A stretch of DNA of 64,000 nt, taken from positions 2,118,660-2,182,659 of the forward strand of contig NZ_CP018624.1 in the NCBI RefSeq assembly GCF_002327185.1, read 5' to 3'. Positions within the stretch are counted from its first letter, which is position 1; each line of letters opens with the position of its first letter. A model generated the notes under the pieces. The model was not told where the DNA came from and did no database searches. It saw nothing but the letters and a program-made list of their open reading frames with translations. Below, in pieces: positions 57,235-64,000 of this stretch. The DNA is from Clostridium chauvoei. Its GTDB lineage: Bacteria > Bacillota > Clostridia > Clostridiales > Clostridiaceae. The position numbers were made by a program, and so were the translations under genes.

Positions 57235-57270
57235 AAATAGCTAGTAAGATGTACACCCTACTAGCTATTT
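57235..57270 (-). terminator. Terminator of prfC
   Basis: AAATAGCTAGTA / TACTAGCTATTT, 12-bp perfect stem, 12-base loop; on the minus strand a T-run follows. Confidence 0.85.
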
Positions 57271-57291
57271 ATTTATATTAATCTCTATAAA

Positions 57292-58887
57292 TTATTCTTC
57301 ACTTTTACCTACACCTGAAAGTACAAGACCTTTATTATGTTCTAGAGCCCAATTAATACCCCAGTCATTTTGGAATATTATAATGTTTCTATCTCTTAAA
57401 TCTTTAACTTTCTTAGCATCTGATGTTAAGTTTAACTTTTCAACATCAACATCTTTATTTTCTATCCATCTAACATATCTAAATGGAAGTCTATCCATCT
57501 TAATATCTACATTGTATTCATTCTTTAATCTATATTCTAAAACTTCGAATTGAAGAACACCTACAACTCCAACGATTATTTCTTCCATACCTATGTATAG
57601 TTCTTTAAATACTTGGATTGCACCTTCTTGAGCTATTTGTGTAACACCTTTAACAAATTGTTTTCTCTTCATTGTATCTACAGGTCTAACTCTAGCAAAA
57701 TGTTCTGGAGCAAAAGTTGGGATTCCTTCAAATTTAAATTTCTTTGAAGGTGAGCATAAAGTATCTCCAATTGAGAATATACCTGGATCAAATACCCCGA
57801 TTATATCTCCTGCATAAGCTTCTTCAACTATTTCTCTATCTTGAGCCATAAATTGTTGAGGTTGAGCAAGCTTTATTTTCTTGCCTCCTTGCATATGCAT
57901 TACATCTTCACCCTTATTAAATTTACCTGAACAAATTCTCATAAATGCAATTCTATCTCTATGGGCTTTATTCATATTTGCTTGTATCTTAAATACAAAA
58001 GCAGAGAATTTATCATCAAATGGATCAATTTCTCCTATGCTTGAGTTTCTTGATAATGGTGCTGTAGTCATTTCTAAGAAATGTTCTAAGAATGGCTCAA
58101 CTCCAAAGTTTGTTAAAGCAGAACCAAAGAATACTGGTGTTAATTCTCCTGTTCTAACTTTTTCTATATCAAATTCATCTCCAGCTATATCTAAAAGCTC
58201 TATATCTTCCATTAATTTTTCATGTAAAGCATCTCCTAGAATTTCTCTAAACTTAGGATCATCTACTTCACCTTCTATAGCTTGAACTTCGCTTTGACCG
58301 TGATTTCCTCCATCGAAAGCTATAATTCTATTGTTATCTCTTTCATAAACCCCTTTAAACTCCTTACCTGAACCTATTGGCCAGTTCATTGGGTAAGTTT
58401 TAATTCCAAGTTCACTTTCTATATCCTCTAGTAATTGGAATGGATCTCTAGCTTCTCTATCCATCTTATTTACAAAAGTGAATATAGGCATTTCTCTTAA
58501 TGATGCAACTTGGAAAAGCTTTCTTGTTTGATCTTCCACACCTTTAGCAGCATCTACAACCATAACAGCACTATCTGCAGCCATTAAAGTTCTGTAAGTA
58601 TCTTCTGAGAAGTCTTGGTGACCAGGTGTATCTAGTATATTAATGCAATGATCATTATAATTAAATTGCATAACTGATGAAGTAACTGAAATACCTCTTT
58701 GTTTTTCAATTTCCATCCAGTCAGATACTGCATGCTTAGAAGCCTTTCTAGCTTTAACTGACCCTGCAAGTCTTATAGCTCCTCCATATAATAGGAACTT
58801 TTCCGTTAATGTTGTTTTACCTGCATCGGGGTGAGATATTATAGCAAAGGTTCTTCTTTTTTCTATTTCCTTTATATAATCTGCCAA
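57292..58887 (-). CDS. prfC: Peptide chain release factor 3
   Basis: 531 residues, normal RF3 length. G1 SHPDAGKTTLTEK, effector region KQRGISVTSSVMQF, G3 DTPGHQDFSED, G4 NKMDREARDP. RF3 is the translational GTPase that recycles RF1/RF2 from the ribosome. Monocistronic, RBS AAGGAGGAAAA. A core gene and a useful boundary between the surface-gene region and the redox genes. Confidence 0.97.
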   Translation of the reverse strand: MADYIKEIEKRRTFAIISHPDAGKTTLTEKFLLYGGAIRLAGSVKARKASKHAVSDWMEIEKQRGISVTSSVMQFNYNDHCINILDTPGHQDFSEDTYRTLMAADSAVMVVDAAKGVEDQTRKLFQVASLREMPIFTFVNKMDREARDPFQLLEDIESELGIKTYPMNWPIGSGKEFKGVYERDNNRIIAFDGGNHGQSEVQAIEGEVDDPKFREILGDALHEKLMEDIELLDIAGDEFDIEKVRTGELTPVFFGSALTNFGVEPFLEHFLEMTTAPLSRNSSIGEIDPFDDKFSAFVFKIQANMNKAHRDRIAFMRICSGKFNKGEDVMHMQGGKKIKLAQPQQFMAQDREIVEEAYAGDIIGVFDPGIFSIGDTLCSPSKKFKFEGIPTFAPEHFARVRPVDTMKRKQFVKGVTQIAQEGAIQVFKELYIGMEEIIVGVVGVLQFEVLEYRLKNEYNVDIKMDRLPFRYVRWIENKDVDVEKLNLTSDAKKVKDLRDRNIIIFQNDWGINWALEHNKGLVLSGVGKSEE

Positions 58888-59042
58888 AGCATTTTCCTCC
58901 TTAATATGTACTCTATTTTATATTCTAAATTATATCCCTAATTATTGATTATAACCCAATATAACTTAAGTTAAAAGTATAAGTTACAAAAAGCATTACT
59001 ATTTTAAATACTAACTAATAATAATTATTTTTTAAAAACTAT

Positions 59043-59072
59043 TGACTTTTTATTAAGTAATAATTATTATTA
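59043..59072 (+). promoter_or_regulatory. ahpC promoter with PerR-like palindrome
   Basis: TTGACT (59043-59048), 16 bases, TATTAT (59065-59070). TAATAATTATTATTA at 59058-59072 overlaps the -10 and differs from the PerR box TTATAATNATTATAA at two symmetrical positions. This suggests peroxide-controlled expression. Confidence 0.6.
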
Positions 59073-59134
59073 ATACATAAGGTTAATTGATAGCAGTTAT
59101 CAATTATAAAATTCAAATTTTAGGAGGACTTAAT

Positions 59135-59698
59135 ATGTCATTAATAGGAAAACAAATACCAGAATTTAAGGTTGAAGCATATCACAATGGAGATTTTACA
59201 GAAGTTACAACTTCTGATGTTAAAGGTAAATGGGGAGTATTCTTCTTCTATCCTGCAGACTTTACATTTGTTTGCCCAACAGAATTAGGAGACTTAGCAG
59301 ATAACTATGAAAAGTTTAAAGAAATTGGATGTGAAGTTTATTCAGTATCTACTGATACTCACTTTGTTCATAAAGCATGGGCTGATGCTTCAGAAACAAT
59401 AGCTAAAATAAAATACCCAATGCTTGGAGATCCAACAGGAAATCTTACTAGAGGTTTTGATGTTATGATTGAAGAAGAAGGTTTAGCTTTAAGAGGAACT
59501 TTCATTGTTAACCCAGAAGGTGAAATCAAAGCTTATGAAATTCATGATTTAGGAATCGGAAGAAATGCTGAAGAATTATTAAGAAAAGTTCAAGCTGCTC
59601 AATTCGTAGCTGAACATGGAGATCAAGTTTGTCCAGCTAAATGGACTCCTGGTGCTGAAACTATAGTTCCAAGCTTAGATTTAGTAGGTAAACTATAA
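59135..59698 (+). CDS. ahpC: Peroxiredoxin, AhpC type
   Basis: 187 residues from the ATG at 59135 with RBS TAGGAGGAC; an in-frame ATG at 59087 has none. DFTFVCPTELGDL holds the peroxidatic Cys; HGDQVCPAKWTPG the resolving Cys. It reduces H2O2 and organic peroxides and is recycled by the reductase encoded next. The PerR-like box in the promoter fits an oxidative stress role in an anaerobe. Confidence 0.96.
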   Translation: MSLIGKQIPEFKVEAYHNGDFTEVTTSDVKGKWGVFFFYPADFTFVCPTELGDLADNYEKFKEIGCEVYSVSTDTHFVHKAWADASETIAKIKYPMLGDPTGNLTRGFDVMIEEEGLALRGTFIVNPEGEIKAYEIHDLGIGRNAEELLRKVQAAQFVAEHGDQVCPAKWTPGAETIVPSLDLVGKL

Positions 59699-59724
59699 TT
59701 CTTATTCTTTTAAAAATAACTATG

Positions 59725-59752
59725 GCGTGGCTATTTGGCCACGCTTTATTTT
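59725..59752 (+). terminator. Hairpin between ahpC and the reductase gene
   Basis: GCGTGGC / GCCACGC stem followed by TTTATTTT. Probably an attenuating terminator that gives more ahpC than reductase mRNA. Confidence 0.75.
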
Positions 59753-59825
59753 CAAAACAAAATTAAGATTTTTAATTGAAAGTTTTAATTTTATTTTGAA
59801 TTAATATAAAGGAGGAGTTAATTTA

Positions 59826-61484
59826 ATGAATGATAAAATTTATGATTTAGTTATAATTGGTGCTGGTTCTGCTGGTCTTTCTGCTGGTATATATGCAACT
59901 CGTGCAAAGCTTAATACTTTAATAATAGAAAAATCTAGTCCTGGAGGTCAAATTACTAAAACTTCTGAAATAGTTAATTATCCTGGAATTAGAAAAACTT
60001 CAGGACATGAATTAATGGAAGAAATGAGATTACAAGCTGAAGATTTCGGAGTTAAATTTCAAAGAGCTGAAGTTAATGACGTAGACTTCTCAAAGGAAGT
60101 TAAAATATTAAAAACTGATATAGGTGAAATTAAAGGGAGAGCTGTAATTATAGCTACAGGTGCTACTCCTAGAAAACTTGGCTTCCCTGGTGAAGAAGAG
60201 TTTGGAGGAAGGGGGGTTGCCTACTGTGCTACTTGTGATGGTGAATTCTTTAAAAATCTTGAAGTATTAGTTATTGGTGCTGGATTTGCAGCTTGTGAGG
60301 AAGCCATATATCTAACTAGATTTGCAAAAAAGGTTACAATAATAGCTAGAGAACCTGATTTTACTTGTGCAAAATCAATAGGTGATAAAGTTAAGGCTCA
60401 TCCAAAAATAGATATTAAATTTAATACTGAAGTAGTTGAAGCTGTTGGTGATGATTTATTACGTTCAGTTAAACTAATTAATAATGTAACTTATGAAAAG
60501 TCTGAATACTTCCCTCCAAAAGAAGATGGAACCTTCGGTATATTTGTATTTGCTGGTTACGTTCCTCAAACTTCTGTATTTAAAAACCATATAGAACTCG
60601 ATAACTTTGGATACGTACTGACTAATGAAAATATGAAAACTAATATTGATGGTGTTTATGCAGCTGGTGATTTAAGACCTAAAGCACTAAGACAAGTAGT
60701 TACTGCCGTTTCTGATGGTGCTATTGCTGCTACTGATGCTGAAAAATATATATTTGAAGAAAAAGAAAGATTAGGTATCGCTTATGAAGTTACCTATGAA
60801 GCTCCTAAAGAAAAAGAAAATATCGGAAACACTAAAGCCTTTGATGGTAAAAGTCATTTATTAAATGATACATTAAGAAATCAATTAGCATCTATTTTAG
60901 CAAAAATAGAAAATCCCCTTACTCTTGTAACAATAGTTGATCCTAACAATGGAAAATCTATTGAACTAAGAGACTTAGTTTTAGATATAGCTAATCTTTC
61001 TGATAAACTTAAAGCAGAAGTTTATATTAAAAATGAAGCTAAAGCTATTGAAGAAAAAATTAATGCTGATAAATACCCTGTAGTTGCTTTACTTGACAAA
61101 GATAACAATTATAGCGGTGTTAAATTCCACGGTGTTCCAGGTGGTCATGAATTAAACTCCTTTATACTTGCAATATATAATTTAGCAGGTCCTGGTCAAG
61201 CTATTGATCCAAATAACTTAGAAAAAATTAAATCTATAAATAAACCTACTAATATAAAGGTATGTGTATCTTTATCCTGTCACCTTTGTCCTGATGTAGT
61301 AGTTTCAGCACAAAGAATCGCCATTGAAAATCCTAATGTAGAAAGTGAAATGTTAGATTTAGCAAACTTTGACGAGATAAAAACTAAATATAAACTTATG
61401 AGCGTGCCAGCAATAATAGTAAATGATTCTGATGTTTACTTTGGTGCTAAGAAATTAGATGAAATATTAAAGTTTATTAAGTAA
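59826..61484 (+). CDS. Thioredoxin reductase/AhpF-like flavoprotein with C-terminal thioredoxin-fold domain
   Basis: 552 residues. Residues ~1-310 are a TrxR domain: FAD motif VIIGAGSAGLSAGIYATRA, redox CATC in YCATCDGEFF, NADPH-site VIGAGFAACEEAIY, and AAGDLR. Residues ~340-552 form a tandem thioredoxin-like unit with a CxxC (SLSCHLCPDVVVSA). In classical AhpF this unit is N-terminal; here it is C-terminal, a permuted arrangement. It should reduce the AhpC encoded 127 bases upstream. RBS AAAGGAGGAG. Confidence 0.9.
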   Translation: MNDKIYDLVIIGAGSAGLSAGIYATRAKLNTLIIEKSSPGGQITKTSEIVNYPGIRKTSGHELMEEMRLQAEDFGVKFQRAEVNDVDFSKEVKILKTDIGEIKGRAVIIATGATPRKLGFPGEEEFGGRGVAYCATCDGEFFKNLEVLVIGAGFAACEEAIYLTRFAKKVTIIAREPDFTCAKSIGDKVKAHPKIDIKFNTEVVEAVGDDLLRSVKLINNVTYEKSEYFPPKEDGTFGIFVFAGYVPQTSVFKNHIELDNFGYVLTNENMKTNIDGVYAAGDLRPKALRQVVTAVSDGAIAATDAEKYIFEEKERLGIAYEVTYEAPKEKENIGNTKAFDGKSHLLNDTLRNQLASILAKIENPLTLVTIVDPNNGKSIELRDLVLDIANLSDKLKAEVYIKNEAKAIEEKINADKYPVVALLDKDNNYSGVKFHGVPGGHELNSFILAIYNLAGPGQAIDPNNLEKIKSINKPTNIKVCVSLSCHLCPDVVVSAQRIAIENPNVESEMLDLANFDEIKTKYKLMSVPAIIVNDSDVYFGAKKLDEILKFIK

Positions 61485-61487
61485 CAA

Positions 61488-61525
61488 AAAATGGTATTTT
61501 AGAAATTAATCTAAAATACCATTTT
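61488..61525. terminator. Bidirectional terminator between the reductase and matrix-protein genes
   Basis: AAAATGGTATTTTAGA / TCTAAAATACCATTTT, 16-bp perfect stem with 6-base loop, A and T flanks. Confidence 0.9.
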
Positions 61526-61540
61526 CTTATTTTATAATTA

Positions 61541-62218
61541 TTATTTAGCTTTTGGGCTTATTTGGTCATAGATTGCTTTAACAGCTTCATTATCTATTTG
61601 CCATTGTTCGTGAGCTCCATTTGTAGCTTGGATAGCTTCTCCAACAACTTTTACTTGTATCTTCTTTCCTACCCATTCATTTTCAGCTGTTTCTAGTAAT
61701 TTTACATTACTTAATAATGGGTGTGTGTTTCTTTCTGGATTAAGTTTTGTTAAATAGTAGTATGGAGCTGTATAGTAAGTTGCTGCTTCTTCAACTGCAT
61801 CTGTATCTTCTACACCTGGCATCCAATGTTCAGTTGGTTTTGTTGCCTCATTCTTTATATTTACATCAGCAAATTGTAACTCAATATTTTTCTCTATAAA
61901 TTCTGGAGTGAATACTTCTGCCATTTCTGGTGATAATTCAGTTCCATCTTCATTTAATACTTTAATTTCAATTGTAGCTTTAACTAATGCATCTGACTTT
62001 CCTATATTTCTAACCCAAGCTCTCTTTTCTACTTTATCACCTGGTAACCAGTTTGCCTTATCTCCACGCCAGTCTTCTTGAACGTCTATATTTACTAAAC
62101 CAGTTGTAAAATTGTTAACTTCTGTGTCTGATGCTTCAAACCAAGCTAAAGTTCCTCCTGCAACTCCTACTACTACTGCTGCTGCAGCTATTAATGATAC
62201 GATTTTCTTCTTTGACAT
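61541..62218 (-). CDS. bsaA: TasA/camelysin-family biofilm matrix protein (BsaA-like)
   Basis: 225 residues from the ATG at 62218 (RBS AAAAGGGGAATT); the longer ORF start at 62275 has no RBS. The signal sequence MSKKKIVSLIAAAAVVVGVA with GGTLAWFEASDTEVNNF is the camelysin/TasA type processed by SipW. WLPGDKVEKRAWVRNIGKSD is a family motif. It is secreted and, by analogy with BsaA of C. perfringens and TasA of Bacillus, forms extracellular matrix fibres. Last gene of the operon, after sipW. Confidence 0.85.
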   Translation of the reverse strand: MSKKKIVSLIAAAAVVVGVAGGTLAWFEASDTEVNNFTTGLVNIDVQEDWRGDKANWLPGDKVEKRAWVRNIGKSDALVKATIEIKVLNEDGTELSPEMAEVFTPEFIEKNIELQFADVNIKNEATKPTEHWMPGVEDTDAVEEAATYYTAPYYYLTKLNPERNTHPLLSNVKLLETAENEWVGKKIQVKVVGEAIQATNGAHEQWQIDNEAVKAIYDQISPKAK

Positions 62219-62287
62219 TTTCCAATTCCCCTTTTCTTTTAACTTATTTATTTTAATAATTTTAATTATTAACACATTAATATATTA

Positions 62288-62315
62288 ACGTTGTAACACT
62301 CTAATGTTATAACGT
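62288..62315 (-). other. Intercistronic stem-loop between sipW and the matrix protein gene
   Basis: ACGTTGTAACA / TGTTATAACGT, 11-bp arms with one G-T pair, 6-base loop, and no T-run. A second small stem (TAGC-AAA-GCTA) is next to it. More like an mRNA processing/stability element than a terminator. Confidence 0.5.
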
Positions 62316-62338
62316 ATTAATAGCAAAGCTATACTTCT

Positions 62339-62857
62339 TTATAATTCTTCAGATTTTATTTCATTATTTGATTTTTTCTTTTTATCTATAAATACTTTTA
62401 TTCCAATTAATATAACAAAGATAGTTGGTACTAAAATTAATAGCTTATCCATATTATTTTGTATAAATACGATGAAGTATCCTATTACTGGAATATGAAA
62501 AATAACTTTTCCTATGACATTTGCTGATTTTATAGGTACTGGATCTATATTTTCATTTGCATCACCTTTAGTTACAAAGGCTAGTCCATTATCGTCAGTT
62601 AAATCTATAACTCTATGAGTTGCTATAGACCCTCCATCTGTTTTAAAAGTTATTACATCACTAGTTTTTATTTCTTTAGGATCAATAGCTTTAACAGCTA
62701 CCACACTACCTGTACTTATAGCTCCTGTCATACTTCCACTTAATACACTATACAAACTATATCCAAAAATCTTTGGTGTTATTAATATAAATACAATCGC
62801 TATAAGAACAAAATAGAAAATACAATTTCCTATAAATTTAACTGTCTTATTCTTCAT
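62339..62857 (-). CDS. sipW: ER-type signal peptidase I SipW
   Basis: 172 residues. Catalytic Ser in VLSGSMTGAISTGSVVAVKA, and His instead of Lys in the ATHRVIDL motif, which defines the S26B/ER-type SipW. Membrane helices at ~10-32 and ~125-160. It cleaves the TasA/BsaA-type precursors encoded on both sides and, in C. perfringens, is needed for BsaA polymerisation. RBS AGAGGTGGG. Confidence 0.92.
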   Translation of the reverse strand: MKNKTVKFIGNCIFYFVLIAIVFILITPKIFGYSLYSVLSGSMTGAISTGSVVAVKAIDPKEIKTSDVITFKTDGGSIATHRVIDLTDDNGLAFVTKGDANENIDPVPIKSANVIGKVIFHIPVIGYFIVFIQNNMDKLLILVPTIFVILIGIKVFIDKKKKSNNEIKSEEL

Positions 62858-62876
62858 TGCCCACCTCTTTATTTAA

Positions 62877-63533
62877 TTATGACTTTTTATTTTTAAATAA
62901 AAGTATTCCTGATGCAATTGCTAATAATGCTAATCCAAGTATTTTATAAATACCTTCTTGCCCTGTTGATGGTAATTTTCCTGATAATGAATTTCCTCCA
63001 TTAGAGCTATCAACTTCTCCTGAAGAGTTAATATTAGTTGCTGTAAATACCCACTTTAAGTGAGATTTTTTATCTGCATACTCATTACCTACGCTCTTTC
63101 CATCTAAAGAAAGTTCAGCTTTTATTTTTTCTCTGTCTCCATTTTTGAAAACTCCTATGAAAATATTATTTTTCAAATGAGTCCCATCGCTTACTAAACC
63201 ATCGTATATTTCTTTATTTCCAATTGTAAGCTTTAAATTAAGTTTATCTAAAAGATGATATTCATCTTTTTTATCTGGTTGCTCTATTCTCATATATAAT
63301 TCAAAATGCTCTTCATGATTGCTTTCTATATCAACAATTCCTATATGCTTATCACCTGGCATTAAATTATCTATCTTTAAGAAATCTTCACCTTTAATTC
63401 TAATTCCCTCTGTATCCCCTATTAAAGTAATCTTAGATGGTATTTTAATAGCAAAGGCTTTTGTAGTACTTATACAAGTGATATTTAAAGTTAGAATTAA
63501 TGTAAGAATTATAAATCTTAAAAATCTCTTCAT
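62877..63533 (-). CDS. LPxTG-anchored protein of the matrix operon
   Basis: 218 residues. Signal peptide ~1-29 (ending KAFA), a beta-rich domain ~30-170 related to the TasA-type fold (IKGEDFLKIDNLMPGDKHIG), then LPSTGQEG, a membrane helix and FKNKKS: a sortase substrate. It probably tethers the matrix fibre to the wall, like the accessory Bsa proteins. 3 bases after the gene upstream. Confidence 0.82.
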   Translation of the reverse strand: MKRFLRFIILTLILTLNITCISTTKAFAIKIPSKITLIGDTEGIRIKGEDFLKIDNLMPGDKHIGIVDIESNHEEHFELYMRIEQPDKKDEYHLLDKLNLKLTIGNKEIYDGLVSDGTHLKNNIFIGVFKNGDREKIKAELSLDGKSVGNEYADKKSHLKWVFTATNINSSGEVDSSNGGNSLSGKLPSTGQEGIYKILGLALLAIASGILLFKNKKS

Positions 63534-63535
63534 AC

Positions 63536-64000
63536 TTATACTCCTCCACCTTCATTACTCTTTGTATCTATAAGCTCTTTTAGCATATTTATTACTTCTT
63601 CACTTATTTGTCTCCAAACTTTTGTGAATGAATATTCATAATTACCATCTTCAATTTTATATTTATTTACTTGCACTGCTTCTGATTGAACATTAACTTG
63701 GAATTCCTTATCTTCAAGCTCTTGCTTCATATCTTCTGGAATATTTAAAATTACCTTTTCTAAAAGTGGTTCTGTAAGTTCATTGCTACCTAAAATCTTT
63801 TTATAATAGTAGTATCCATCTCCACCATCTAGCCAATTTTCTTGAAAATTATCGGCAAATTTTAGCTCTACCATATTTTCATCTATTCCATAAATATTCC
63901 CATCGTTATCAGTAAAGCTTTTAGTTATATTAACTCTAACTAAGGCTTCTGTAGAACTTTCATTTTTTATTTTGATATGCTTTATAAATTCATTTTCTTT
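63536..64000 (-). CDS. TasA/camelysin-like matrix operon protein, C-terminal part (runs off right edge)
   Basis: The frame is open from the edge (KENEFIKHIKIKNESSTEAL) to the stop at 63536, about 154 residues. VRVNITKSF, WLDGGDGYYYYKKIL and QSEAVQVNKY parallel BsaA (WLPGD, YYTAPYYYLTKL, VVGEAIQATN), so it is a paralogue of the matrix protein. N-terminus and operon promoter lie outside the window. Confidence 0.75.
   Translation of the reverse strand, partial: KENEFIKHIKIKNESSTEALVRVNITKSFTDNDGNIYGIDENMVELKFADNFQENWLDGGDGYYYYKKILGSNELTEPLLEKVILNIPEDMKQELEDKEFQVNVQSEAVQVNKYKIEDGNYEYSFTKVWRQISEEVINMLKELIDTKSNEGGGV

Noticed and set aside
1..64000. tRNA, rRNA, riboswitch or insertion sequence
   Set aside because: No cloverleaf with conserved T-loop bases, no known riboswitch core, no transposase and no terminal inverted repeats were found by reading. 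Covariance searches were not possible here.

Overview
The window is AT-rich (roughly 25-30% GC by eye), with AGGAGG-type ribosome sites, GTG/TTG starts and sortase LPxTG signals. It looks like a Gram-positive anaerobe of Clostridium cluster I. The set of genes (two Wzy-type capsule loci, a sortase-anchored GH84 hyaluronidase-like protein, a TasA/BsaA-SipW biofilm operon, UviA-like sigma factors) points to C. perfringens or a close relative. This is inference from protein families, not from a marker gene.

Layout. (1) 1-6527, minus strand: promoter-proximal end of capsule locus 1, with CpsC/CapA, CpsD/CapB, CpsB, initiating sugar transferase, UDP-glucose dehydrogenase (frameshifted), an Alg14/PssD-like protein (frameshifted), its Alg13/PssE-like partner, a GT32 transferase and the start of a Wzy polymerase. 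(2) 6922-21378: a compact cohesin-dockerin island. Two proteins each carry one cohesin: a membrane-anchored one, and a secreted one with six ~128-residue beta-sandwich repeats. Six secreted proteins end in near-identical dockerins: a GH73 glucosaminidase, a transglutaminase-like protein, three internalin-like LRR proteins and an M6 metalloprotease with GLUG repeats. (3) 21450-42237, minus strand: complete capsule locus 2, with two CpsC copies, CpsD, CpsB, sugar transferase, ManC-Gmd-Fcl for GDP-L-fucose, glycosyltransferases, Wzy, a frameshifted Wzx, acetyl/acyltransferases, WecB and GalE. (4) 42667-44622: two UviA/TcdR-like sigma factors around a DUF1659-DUF2922 pair, one behind a perfect LexA box. 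(5) 44770-56934: Cof phosphatase, a dual GH73/Amidase_3 cell-wall hydrolase with eight Y_Y_Y-type repeats, two small secreted proteins, and an 1886-residue LPxTG-anchored GH84 enzyme. (6) 57292-61484: prfC, then peroxiredoxin AhpC and a TrxR/AhpF-like reductase behind a PerR-like palindrome. (7) 61541-64000: the TasA/BsaA-SipW matrix operon, cut by the right edge.

Working together: nearly everything concerns the cell envelope and extracellular space. The two capsule loci share duplicated phosphoregulatory modules and partly conserved promoter regions, and their sugar transferase genes share a near-identical direct repeat that could recombine out the 35 kb between them. The island would let dockerin enzymes and adhesins dock on a membrane-held cohesin, and on a secreted cohesin whose repeats may bind glycan. 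This resembles a small cellulosome whose cargo is aimed at peptidoglycan, protein and host ligands instead of plant fibre.

Quality caveat: at least eight -1 frameshifts lie between 2.1 and 25.6 kb, most of them in A-runs, and I see none from 26 to 64 kb. They are either homopolymer under-calls in the assembly or real inactivation or phase variation of surface genes. Reads must decide.
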